Positions 34,833 to 45,745 of a stretch of 64,000 nt of DNA are shown piece by piece; the stretch's first letter is position 1; each line of letters begins with the position of its first letter. Under the pieces are notes generated by a model, which was given only the letters and a program-made list of their open reading frames with translations, did not search any database and was not told where the DNA came from. Made by a program: the position numbers and the translations under genes. The stretch lies in the NCBI RefSeq assembly GCF_024679245.1, contig NC_090183.1, forward strand, positions 20,875,207 to 20,939,206. Reading direction: 5' to 3'. This DNA comes from Pseudorasbora parva. Taxonomy: Eukaryota; Chordata; Actinopteri; Cypriniformes; Gobionidae.

Positions 34833-37229
34833 ATGCCAAAATGAAAATGGTCAACGAGAGGAGGTAAATCTGTAGTATAAGTACACCTCCTATCGTTGAT
34901 CAGATTGATTAGCTTACCATGCTCCACCTGTGTTTAATTAGGTTTAATTATCTGACGTGCTCCCCTTGTTAATTAGGTTTGATTAGCTGACGGCTCCGTT
35001 GTTTAATTATCTGTTAGTGCTCCTCCCGAAATTAGTTAATAAAACTTCACTTGCTGATGAAATATCTTTAAAATCATTAACAGTTTGTTGTAAAATTCGA
35101 ACATCATCACTGTCATTTATAAAAACAATAACATCATCAGCATATGCAGACAAGTAAAAAGCAGTGTTACACAGTGGCAATGTCAAACCCTTTAACTTGC
35201 TTCATAACATAAAAAGCAGGGGTTCTATAGCCAGCACATATAATAGCCCAGACATGGCACAACCTTGTCTGACCCCTCTCTGTACTTTAAAAGGGGTACA
35301 CAGACCACCATTGATTTTGATCACACTCTCAATGTCACAGTACATTGTTCTGATCATATCAGTAAAATTTGAATTAAAACCAAAGGCTTGTAATGTATGC
35401 CACAAATAAAAGTGTTCAACGCGATCAAAAGCCTTCTCTTGATCCAAAGATATAAGGCCAATATTAATTCCAAAAAGTTTTGAAACCTCTATTACATCTC
35501 TGATTAGAGTTATGTTATCAAAAATTGATCTATTTGGTATGCAATATGTTTGATCGTATTGTATCACCTTCCCAATTATTTTACTTAGTCTTGTAGCCAA
35601 AGTTTTAGACAGGATTTTGTACTCCGAGCACAAGAGAGAAACAGGCCTCCAATTTTTTATATTCTGGAGATCACCTTTTTTGGGCAATAGAGTGATAACT
35701 GCCCTTCTGCAACTTAGAGGAAGAAAACCTTTACTCAGGCTTTCATCAAACACTGTTAAACGATCTGCACCTATGATGGGCCAGAAAGTTTTATAGAATT
35801 CAATGGGTAAACCATAAATTCCAGGAGATTTCCCATTCTCCATGCTTATCATTGCTGTATAAAGTTCTTGTACCGTCAAAGGTAATTTCAAACTTTCGTT
35901 GCTCTCTTCATCAAGTTTTGGCAGACCTTCAAAAAAACTAACAGTCATTTGTTCATTTGTTAAATCAGCTGTATATAATTTTTCATAAAACTGCACAGCA
36001 ACCTCTCTTATCTCTGAAGTTTCAGTCACTTCCTGTCCTGTGTCAGAAAACAAAGAATGAATTATTCTGCTTTGACTATTTTTTTTTCTCCATACTGAAG
36101 AAAAATTTGGAAGGTGCATCCATTTGTGTGACTTTCTGGAAGCGTGAGCGAACTAACGCTCCCTGTGCCTTAATGTCCAACAAGTTTGACAATAAAGTTT
36201 TCTTTACTGTCAGAGCTTCAATATATTCTTTTTTGCCTGTAGATGCAGACAAACTGTAGAGATCAACTATCTCAGCCTCCAACGTATTTAATGATCGTGT
36301 TATTTCTCTTGTAACATTAAGAGTGTATTGCTGGCAAAAACTTTTAATTTGTATTTTCCCACAATCCCACCACTGTTGTAGAGAGCTATATATCCCAAAA
36401 ATAAATAAAATAATCTTTAAAATTTTTATCATCAAGCAAAGATGTGTTAAAATGCCAATAGGCACTATTTGACTTAACATTTCTCACTAATACAGAGGAA
36501 AGAACCGCACTATGGTCTGAAAATCGACAGGATTAATCTTACAAGATTTAAAAATATTATACTGGTGCTTGAAGGTATAAAAGTGATCAAGACGTGCCAA
36601 AGACAATAAGTTATCCTTACAGTGAACCCTTTGAGATGCAACATGTGGTTCCAAATGATTTCGATCTACTTTATCGTTCTCCGTACAATTAAAATCTCCA
36701 CCTAAAACTAAGAACTCATCTGTATTCAGGTTTTTCAGAGTAGTGTTGATTAAATTTAAAAACAAAACTCTTTCTGCTCCACTATTAGGAGCATAAATAT
36801 TTAAAAACACCATAACAATCTTTTCAAATTTAACAACAACTTTTAAAAAACGACCTTTTTCAATTTCCTCAAAATCATAAGAAACTGGAGTCACATTTTT
36901 AGAAAATAAAATTGCCACGCCTCCACTAATAGAGGATTTATGACTAAGGAAAAGTTGACCTCCCCACTCTCTTTTCCAGTCCACCTCATTTCTTTGATCG
37001 CTATGCGTTTCCTGTATGAACATAATATCAACAGACTTCTGGTTGATAAACTCATACATCATCATCCTTTTCCGAACATCTCTAGCTCCATTTATATTTA
37101 AAGTTCCCATTCTTAGCTCACTCATTGTATTATTAAAGTTCAACAAGAAGCTAAGAGGGAAAAGAGCTGAGATCAAAAACACCATCGGGAAATTAAACCA
37201 TAGCGTTCTTCTCATCTCTAAAAATTTGT

Positions 37230-39705
37230 TTTTTTTTACCTTGTTTACAAAATTTCTTAAACGATACACTTCAAGATCAGAAAAAACCCCTTCTTTAAAG
37301 GGGGGGTGAAATGCTGTTTCATGCATACTGAGCTTTTTACACTTTTAAAGACTTGGATTCCCATCCTAAACATAGACAAAGTTTCAAAAACTAATGTTGG
37401 ACGTTTGATGGAGTATTTCTGTGTCAAAAATACTCCTTCCGGTTTCTCACAAGTTTCGGCGAGTTTTTTTCGAGTATGGGTCTACTTGACGTTAATAAGA
37501 GCGGAAGGTCCTTGTATGGGCTGTACGGGCTCTTCTCCCGGTAGGGTGCGCGCGCGCGTGACTAAAGCACGCTGTAAACAGTCTCTCAGATGCAGATCCA
37601 GTCGTCCGTGAACACTTATGTGGCGCCGCGCTTCTCTTTATTCCTATGGGTGACGTCGAGCGACTTCAACGCTTCAGCACAGCATTCCGGGAAGGCAGCG
37701 CTGCATTTGAACCGATTTGAACGCAGAAATGACGGGAAGCTTCACAACATCGTTTCAGCTGCGTCTCAAAATGGATTTACACGCCACTGCTGTCAGTACT
37801 TTACCAAATCATACCAAAGAAGTGTGTTTTTGACGGAGCAGTCCCAGCGATAAAGCTTCGGTGCTGCTTTGGAAACAGCCGGTGAGTTAACTTAAACTGC
37901 TTCAAATGTCTCTGCTTTTGGCTACGGACGCATGAGTAAACATCAGTAAACGACACGATCGCGTGCTTCGTCATTCAAATGCGCTAACGGTTACTCCATT
38001 GTTGTTCTCTGTATAACGTTACAGTATTCTGACGTGCAAAACCGTTTTGCTTGCTACTTCTAAGGTCTAGTTGCATACAATAGTCCATAAACCGAATCAT
38101 GTCCTCATACACTGCGAGTAAACACACAGAAATGTGGAGAGGCCACTAAATACAGTAACTTACATACCACAGAGACGGACGTCCTGATGTTGCCGTTTCT
38201 CCTGTTCAATTTATTTCTCCCTCAGATTTGATTCTGGATCATTATCTGTATTAGCTGAGATAGCATACATGGGTTTCTCCACGCTTGAGGACGTCACCGC
38301 TTTGTGCGCTTGTCATTATTTAGCTCCGCCCACACGATACGCCTCTAGGCGCTCGGTTTTTTCCGGAAAGACTCGGTACAGCCTATATTTCTTTTATAAA
38401 TATGATAAAACTAAAGACTTTTCGCAGATATGAAGGATGCAATACTACTCTATAGGTACTCAAGATTGACATGAGATTGACTGAAACTGAGTGTTTCACC
38501 CCCCCTTTAATCAAATATCTGGTGTCCTTCACAAACTGAGCACGGTTAGGAAAATAATCCTCAACCTGTACACCTTTTAGCCCCTTCGTTTCCTGAAGAA
38601 AAGCACTAATATCTTCAGCTTTATACAAAAGGGTCACATTTTTAGTTTGAGAAAAAGCAGAAAACTCTGAACAAACAGAAGCACTAGAGTCCGAATCATC
38701 ATCAACCGAACTATGATCATTACCACATTTTTTTACTTGTTTACTGTTTTTATCATTTCGACCTTTTTTCCTTTTAATAGGAGTTTTAAAAGTCGATTCA
38801 ACTTCCATGTCCAGTTCACAGTCATTCAATCTGAAGTCTGCAGTTATAACTTCACTGTCTTGTTCTTCAAGTACAGATACCGCATTACTCAAGCCCAACG
38901 CGATCTCTGCCGCCACACACTCGGACTCAACCACCACACCTCCATCAACCGCAGCAGCAGCAGCAGCAGCAGACACCGGCGGCGACCCCGCATTACTCGC
39001 TCCCGCGAGCGGCTCGTCTAACGGTATAGCTGCGCTAGCTTCGACCTCCAGTGGAGCGGCCGCGGATGCGCTAGTCTCACCGACAGCGCTCCCCGCTTTA
39101 TCTGCGTCAACCTGCCCTGTGTTTTTGTTAACTTTATCAGGGCAGCTACGAATGAGGTGCCCGATCTTTCCACAGCCAAAACATTTGATCGTCGTATCAG
39201 ATGATGCAAAAACGGCATAATCAAACCCATCTATTCTGAATTTAAAAACCAGCTCAAGTTCATCTTCGCCATTTTTTAAAATCATAAACACCTGTCTCCT
39301 AAAAGACACGAGATGTTTTACCAAAGGCGATTTACACCCGAGCGGAATTTTTTTGATAGGGGAAACAATCTTTCCATATCGTGACAATTCCTGCACGATA
39401 ATCTCATCTTTTACAAAAGGAGGAACGTTTGAAAGTATTATTTTCTTGGCTGGAGTACTCAGAGGAAACACCGGCGTGAGTGAACCTTTGATTACAACAC
39501 CATGTTGTACTATTTCATTGGCCTTCTCGATCGTGCTAAAAAAAAGCACAAGCGCATTGTTCATTCGCGAAGCTGACACGATAGCTTCATGACCCACAAC
39601 GTCCCCTACGGCCAAACAAACATCTTCCACGTTGGCATTAGAATCTATTTTCACTCCATGACGCCGAGTTAAATGTTCAAAACCCATTATGTTTGGAGTC
39701 GTCAT
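37230..39705 (-). pseudogene. K4 ORF1, split by the TTAA MITE
   Basis: Start MTTPNIMGFEHLTRRHGVKI (conserved M-T/A-x-P; upstream Met at 39717 not conserved). RRM-like segments include VSASRMNNALVLFF, LPLSTPAKK-like FPLSTPAKKIILSNV and LVSFRRQVFMILK. The knuckle CFGCGKIGHLIRSC and an Ala/Val-rich linker with an Ala run follow. The C-terminal helix region VEDYFPNRAQFVKDTRYLI meets the MITE at 38511, and KEGVFSDLEVYRLRNFV continues on the other side. The stop normally found here is missing, so ORF1 reads into the ORF2 frame, an effect of a small indel. Confidence 0.85.
37295..38510. mobile_element. TTAA-flanked MITE inserted in K4 ORF1
   Basis: The ends are TTAAAGGGGGGGTGAAA (37295) and TTTCACCCCCCCTTTAA (38510), inverted copies with TTAA on each side. 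Flanking ORF1 sequence joins in frame as L-I-K-E-G-V-F-S-D when one TTAA is removed, matching the sibling motif before EVYRL. The end sequence is a common fish family; TTAA points to piggyBac-type mobilisation. The 1.2-kb interior has CpG-rich parts but no convincing transposase. Confidence 0.85.
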
Positions 39706-39888
39706 GCTTCCCAGCAAAAAGCGGGAAGCAGACTATCCTCACAAGGTTTAACCAACAAAAAACAAACAAACACAAACAAAACACTTACAAAGAAAAAAAG
39801 TTTGAGAACTCACTCTTACCAGCCACAGACGGCTACCACTCTCACCCACACTCACTACGCTCCGCCCACACACTCCCAGCATGCACGC

Positions 39889-39900
39889 GAGAGAGAGAGA

Positions 39901-39961
<61 letters not shown>
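39889..39961. repeat. (GA)n microsatellite 4
   Basis: 73 bp with one GT interruption, between the K4 5' end and the K5 3' end. Confidence 0.98.
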
Positions 39962-39963
<2 letters not shown>

Positions 39964-40084
39964 TTACACATCTTTATTTTTATCCTTTATCATATTTCAT
40001 TCCAATATCATTCAAAGAACTACAAAACCATCAGAGAATAAAATAAAATAATAATAAAAAGAAGACAAAAATACAAAAAAAAAA

Positions 40085-43000
40085 TCAAAACAAAATAGTT
40101 CTCCAAATTGCCATTTTGGATGATCCTAAAAGGTAATTTAACAAAACCAATTTATTTCGTTCACTGACTTTATACTTAGGACCACTGTTAAAAACTTGAT
40201 AGGAAAATTCCTCACCCATACTTTCAAAACAGTCCTTTAAAAAATAAAAAAGACCTCTTAACCTGCCACACTGAATAAACAAATGATCAACCGTTTCATC
40301 CATCCCACAAAAGAGACATTCCCTCCCTACTTCCGGATTCAGGTGCGCCACGTGTCTGTTTGTTGCTATTATGCCATAGATGAGTCTCCACTGTAAATCT
40401 GCTGTCCGTTTCTCTATAGGAGGCTTGTACAGCGATCTCCAGCATCCTCTAAAGTCTGGCCCAAACACTTCTGGCCACCTCCATGTTTTGACTCTTCTCA
40501 AAACAGTCTGATGAGACACTTTAACACACACAACGAATAGAGCCTTTTTGCCAATGTCTTGAAATGATCCTAACTCAGGAGTTTTAAAGGATAAAAAAGT
40601 ATCTTCATCCTGAATTTCCTGTGCAGCAGAGACTCGCATGGGTGGAAAACTGTGGCCCCATTCTTCCAAAGGAATTCCTAATGCTTCTCTGTATGCTCCA
40701 GGCAGCGCTGCACGCACTTCCATTAACATCTGGTCCAGCAGACGTAAAGAGCGTATTCCTGTCTTGATTTGGATCGAAACTGCTGTCCTCCACTCGTTAC
40801 CGTCTCTTAGATGTTCAATTTTTATGCATCCAGCTCTGACCAGGCAGTTCCTCACACTGCGTGAAGACAACATTTTTGTTTGTATCAGAGAGTTATGGAA
40901 CAATGGTTCTCCCAAAAGCCAGTCCTGTGGTCGCAACATGTCTCTGGTCACAATAAAAGTCATATTCCACACTTTGAGCATGGATTGGTAAAAAGAGGTC
41001 AAAAGGTTCAAATCCAGTTCCTTCACTTTCAGTAAGAACAGCTGTCTGTCATATCCCAGGTTTGATGTTCTCCTTAACAGAGCGCATGCCACATTAGTCC
41101 ACTCCACGTCCTCTTCATATAATAGTCTCTGCGCTGCTTGTAATCGGAAGGTGCAAATCCTGCTTCTGATGTCAATCAGACTTTGTCCGCCCTCATGAGT
41201 TGGAAGATACAAAACTGACGCAGGAATCCAGTGCTGCCCTGTCCCAAAAAAATCCACCAACTTTCTCTGGATACTTTTTACAAGGTCCTCTGGTGGCTCT
41301 AAGACGCTCAATCGGTGCCATAACATGGAAGCAGCCAGGTTATTTGTAACCAAAACTCTACCCCTGTAGGATAGCTCTGGCAATAGCCATTTCCATTTAG
41401 ACAACTTAGCAGACACCTTCTCCAGCAAACCCTCCCAGTTCTTAGCCCTATAGCTTTCTACTCCTAAAAATACTCCAAGAATCTTTATACCTTCTCTTCC
41501 CCAGAATAATCCCCCAGGAAGTGGAGGTGGCCCACCATTCTCCCACTGACCAACAATAAAACCATTACTTTTTTCCCAATTTACTTTAGCCGAAGACGCT
41601 TTCTCGTAAACATCTAAACACTCACATAGTACATTTACATATTTTTGGCTGGTAACAAAGACAGTTACATCATCGGCATAAGCAGACAAAAAGTATCTTG
41701 AAACCCTTGGGGCACCTGGAACCATAAAACCCTTTAAATTATTCCTTAATTTACATAAAAGGGGCTCAATTGCTAAACTGTAAAGTTGCCCCGAGAGAGG
41801 ACACCCCTGCCGAATACCTCTTCCTACAGGCACTGGATAAGTCAGACCAGTCCCCAACTTGAGCATTATTGAAGCACCATTATATAACAAACGTATCCAT
41901 GAAATAAAAACATTCCCAAATCCAAAAGATTCCAAGACCTTGAAAATGTACTCATGACCCACCCTGTCAAAAGCTTTCTCCTGATCGATAGATAAAAAAC
42001 CCACATCTATATTTTCATTAAGAGACATATCCATAACATCTCTTATTAAAAATAGATTGTCCATGATTGTGCGCCCCGGAATGCAGTTTGTTTGGTCTTT
42101 CCTGACTACAATATGTAAATATTTGTTTAACCTATTGGCTAAAACTTTAGCCAATATTTTATAGTCGGAGCACATCAAAGACACAGGTCTCCAATTTTTT
42201 AATAAACCCAGATCTCCATTTTTTGGTATAAGAGAGATCACAGCTCTCTGACAACTAGTTGGTAATGTACCCTTTTCAAAACACTCACAACAAACTTCAT
42301 ACAAATCTTCACCTAAAACATTCCAGAAAGTCTTATAAAATTCAGCAGGTAAACCATCTATTCCTGGTGCACGTCCAGTGGAAAGCTGTTGGACTGCATC
42401 TGAAAGTTCATTAAAGTTGATCATGATATCGAGATTTTTCTTGTCCTCAGGTTGCAACTTTGGTAGTCCTTGTAATAATGTGTCATATTCTCAGAGTCAC
42501 AGTCAATGTGTCCATACAAATTAGCATAAAAATCCATTGCCATTTTCCTCATCTCTGTTGGATTTGATGTTAATGTACCATTTTCCTTGCGCAGATGAAA
42601 CATTCGCTTTTGTTGTGCTACTTTCCGCTCCAGATTAAAAAAATAAGAAGTGGGAGAGTCAATGTCCTTGATAGAAGAAATTCTGGCTCTAATTAGAGCA
42701 CCCTTTGCTCTTTCCTCTAAGATTAATTCAAGTTTCTTATTCCTTAAAACATTTGGCAAACCAAGGACATTTACATCCATCGCACTTTCTATACCTTTTA
42801 TTTCCTTCTCCAACTGCTCAATTTTCTCTTTTACACACACAGTATTGTTATAGGAAAAATTCTGACAAAAAATCTTAATCTGCGTTTTCCCCACCTCCCA
42901 CCACTGTATCTTTTTTTCAAAATTACCTTTATTCAATTTCCACCTTTTCCAAAAGTCACGGAATTTCTCACAAAAAGACCCATCCTGCAGCAGTTTAGTA

Positions 43001-43842
43001 TTAAAATGCCAATAAAACCTGGGGCGTGCTGAAGCAATAATATTAAAATCCATGGTCACAATGTGATGATCAGAAAAACCATTAGGGAAAATGTTTGCAT
43101 TAGATACTCTATTCATAGATGCTTTACTTATATATATTCTATCTAGTCTTGCTCCAGTAACATTAGAGTCTAATATTTTAACCCATGTATATTGTCTAAT
43201 TGTTGGATTCATATTCCTCCACACATCCATTAGCTCAAACTCCTTAATAATATCAAGAAGAGCGTTACTTGACAGTGGATGGGATTCCTCCCTGTTTCTA
43301 TCTAAAAGAAAATTTGTGGTGCAATTCCAATCACCGCCCATTATTATGCAAGAATTATTTTCACATTTTCTTAATGCACTCTGCAACTTCCTAAATAATA
43401 TCACACGATCTGATCCATTGTTTGGAGCATAAACATTTATAAAGGAAAACTTTAACTCATTAACTTCTCCTGTAACCATTAAAACTCTGCCCTTTTCTAT
43501 TTCTTCAGTTGATATAATTTTCATATTCAAATTTTTTAAAAAAAGAATAGCTACCCCAGTACTCATATTTGACCCATGACTAAAAACACTCCCACCCTCC
43601 CACCATCTACGCCATTCTAATTCATTGTTACAATCTGTATGCGTTTCTTGCAAAAAAGAAACATTTACATTCTTAAAGTTGATTAATTCTGCCACCATTG
43701 CTCTCTTGCTCCTGTCTCTCCCCCCATTAATGTTAAAAGAGGCTACCCTTATCATCTCCATAGAAAATGTAAAGCGATAGAAAAGAGAGAAAAAAAGAAA
43801 TAAAGAGTATAGTAAAGTCACCCTGAGTGATTTATAAAACAT
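40085..43842 (-). pseudogene. K5 ORF2, endonuclease-RT, one frameshift
   Basis: The leader ATG 43840-43842 lies 8 bp after the ORF1 stop, with leader LYSLFLFFSLFYRFTF, and the endonuclease Met is at 43761 (MEMIRVASFNINGGRD). Motifs: FLQETHTD, GGDWNCTTNF, FSDHHIV. The frame shifts near 42440-42460. RT then runs open for about 790 codons: QRAVISLIPKNGDL, NWRPVSLMCSDYK, IDQEKAFDRVGH, RQGCPLSG, SAYADDV, and the Cys block CLFCGMDETVDHLFIQC. The protein ends at KMAIWRTILF, roughly 60 residues short of K8, so the 3' coding end has probably been deleted. Confidence 0.9.
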
Positions 43843-43850
43843 TGATCCAA

Positions 43851-45117
43851 TTATTTAAATTTACGTTTTGTGGGGATTTTACCCTTTCGCAGTTTCACAA
43901 GAAACTTCTTTAAACGAAACCTCTTTCTTTGACTGAGTCTATCTTCTCCAACCTTTCTCTGCCAATAAAGAACAGAGGTCTCAAACCTCTTCAGATCAGA
44001 AAAATAATTACGCACATCAACAGATTTTCCAAACGTTTCATCCAAGAATTTATTTATTTCATCCAGTGAATAAACCTGCTCAGATCCCATCTGACACGTC
44101 TGAGAAATCAGACAATACATCACCATCACCATCATCATCATCAGCATCCATTTCCTCATCAACAATTTCTGATTGCACTTTCTTAGTCAAAGATACGATC
44201 CTTCCTCTTTCCAAAACATCACCTTTCAAAGCGTTTGCATCTTCATTCTTCTGGCCTATTTCCTCTGGACTCGCCACAGCCTCAACCTGCTCAGACACTT
44301 GTACCATAATGCTTCTCCCATCAGAAGCAACAGTAACATCAGTTCCGACATCAACTTTCTTCATTTTTTCCTGTTTTGTCTTAGTATCAAGACTTTCCTC
44401 TGTATTATTTTCCTCCCCAGTTGAAACCACATTCTTATCTTCATTAATCACCATTGCGGTTTCATTTGATTCGATTGTCTTTTGCACATCATTTTCCTTC
44501 CTCTCACTTGAAATATTACTAGGGCCTGCTTCATTCTCAGGTTCAACTCTATGAGGACAAGACAGCCGAACATGTCCAATACCCCCACAGTCAAAGCAGC
44601 GCATCTCTCCTGTGCTCGCGTACATCATATACGATTTGCCCTCAAAAACACATCTAAATGAGATATTCAGCGTTGGTGTATTTAAAAACATGAACACCTG
44701 CTGCCTGAACGACATAACATGTTTTAAAGCGGCATGTTTACATCCGAGTGGAACCGTTCTAATTCCACTGGCGAGTTTACCAAAACGAGAAAGCTCTCGT
44801 TCAATATCAGCGTCAGGTATGAACGTTGGAACATTAGAAACAACCACCTTCGTCGTGATTGAAACTAATGGTTGAACCGGAATAAAAGTGCCACTTACCG
44901 AAATCCCGCTCTCGATCAAACTATGGACAAGATTTTCTTCCTTCAAAAACACTACAACGGCCCTATTTATTCGCGACGCCGAAATTATATTGTCATGCCC
45001 CACGCGCTCTGCCACATCCAGTAGCACGTCCTCAACCGGTACACCTGTTTGGGTAACACACCTAATCCCGTGCCGAAGCGACAGGGCTGACGCCTGCACA
45101 CTCGCGTGAGACGCCAT
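43851..45117 (-). pseudogene. K5 ORF1, one frameshift
   Basis: Start MASHASVQASALSLRHGIRC. RRM-like segments ISASRINRAVVVFLK, TKVVVSNVPTFIPDADI and LKHVMSFRQQVFMFL, then the knuckle CFDCGGIGHVRLSC. A long acidic linker ends in an Asp run (DADDDDGDGD). Immediately after, near 44085, one extra base moves the C-terminal domain (QVYSLDEINKFLDETFG, VRNYFSDLKRF, FRLKKFL) into another frame. Stop at 43851-43853. Confidence 0.87.
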
Positions 45118-45149
45118 CCCTGCCTCTAACACGAGAAAACTCTTGCACG

Positions 45150-45182
<33 letters not shown>

Positions 45183-45296
45183 CAATAAGATAAAGAAAGA
45201 AAGAGAAAAAAACAAAAAAAACAGTGACGTTCTTTTCTGTAAATTACCTCTCACCTAAGCACTCTCCCATGCGTTCCCCACCCAATTCCCAGCATG

Positions 45297-45300
<4 letters not shown>

Positions 45301-45380
<80 letters not shown>
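45301..45380. repeat. (GA)n microsatellite 5
   Basis: 80 bp uninterrupted, directly at the 5' end of K5. Confidence 0.98.

Positions 45381-45745
<365 letters not shown>

Larger units (their letters stand above)
29081..35052. mobile_element. TT-joined element of uncertain class, two tandem units with identical ends
   Basis: The unit ends are a 112-bp left block (29081-29192, repeated at 29519-29630) and a 220-bp right block (29299-29518, repeated at 34833-35052). I see no difference between the copies. The short unit is 29081-29518 with a 106-bp core; the long unit is 29519-35052 with a 5.2-kb core. TT precedes the first unit (29079-29080), joins the units (29517-29518) and ends the last (35051-35052). 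Sister LINE copies show that removal leaves ...ACAATTGCTGATG... without loss or duplication, so there is no target duplication beyond TT. No TIR, RT, transposase, Rep/helicase or recombinase frame was found. Candidates are a non-autonomous Helentron (TT insertion, tandem-repeat core) or a Ngaro/PAT-like element with split direct repeats. Confidence 0.82.
27361..37215 (-). pseudogene. K4 ORF2, endonuclease-RT, split by the TT-joined element
   Basis: C-terminal part 27361-29078: open for 562 codons, with LKYLGVFLGN, NNLAASSLWHRL, FFWDNLHWIPQSVL and the CPFCNERLTVFHCFVFC block. N-terminal part 35053-37215: leader (FPMVFLISALFPLSFLL), endonuclease (LNINGARD, IQETHSD, GGDFNCTEND) and RT (RRAVITLLPKKGDL, LDQEKAFDRVEH, RQGCAMSG, SAYADDV). 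Lesions: a deletion of about 40 codons inside the endonuclease after EPHVAS; a frame loss near 36525 with later shifts; a shift in a run of T near 36088; and TGA at 35202-35204 where an Arg CGA is expected. APGI-Y-GLP replaces the usual APGIDGLP. Confidence 0.88.
27249..39888 (-). mobile_element. Kibi-like LINE, copy K4 (two large insertions)
   Basis: The 3' UTR (27249-27360) has AATAAA at 27270-27275 (minus). ORF2 is cut at 29079/35053 by the TT-joined element, and ORF1 at 37295/38511 by a TTAA MITE. Without them K4 is about 5.5 kb. The 5' end reads GCGTGCATGCTGGGA on the element strand next to (TC)n. Confidence 0.9.
39962..45300 (-). mobile_element. Kibi-like LINE, copy K5 (divergent subfamily)
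   Basis: Same target, orientation and layout as K1-K4 but clearly different proteins (for example WGREGIKILGVFLG and SGQLYSLAIEPLL), closer to K8. AATAAA lies at 39973-39978 (minus), 12 bp from the microsatellite. The 5' end reads GGTGCATGCTGGGAATT on the element strand; a T run (45150-45178) lies just inside. No foreign insertion. Confidence 0.88.

Noticed and set aside
29081..35052. Conventional LTR retrotransposon with 438-bp LTRs
   Set aside because: The second unit has only the first 112 and last 220 bp of the supposed LTR at opposite ends of a 5.2-kb core, there is no target duplication, and no pol.
36487..37326. Natural ORF1-ORF2 fusion in K4
   Set aside because: Other copies have a stop between the ORFs; K4 has several indels, so the continuous frame is accidental.
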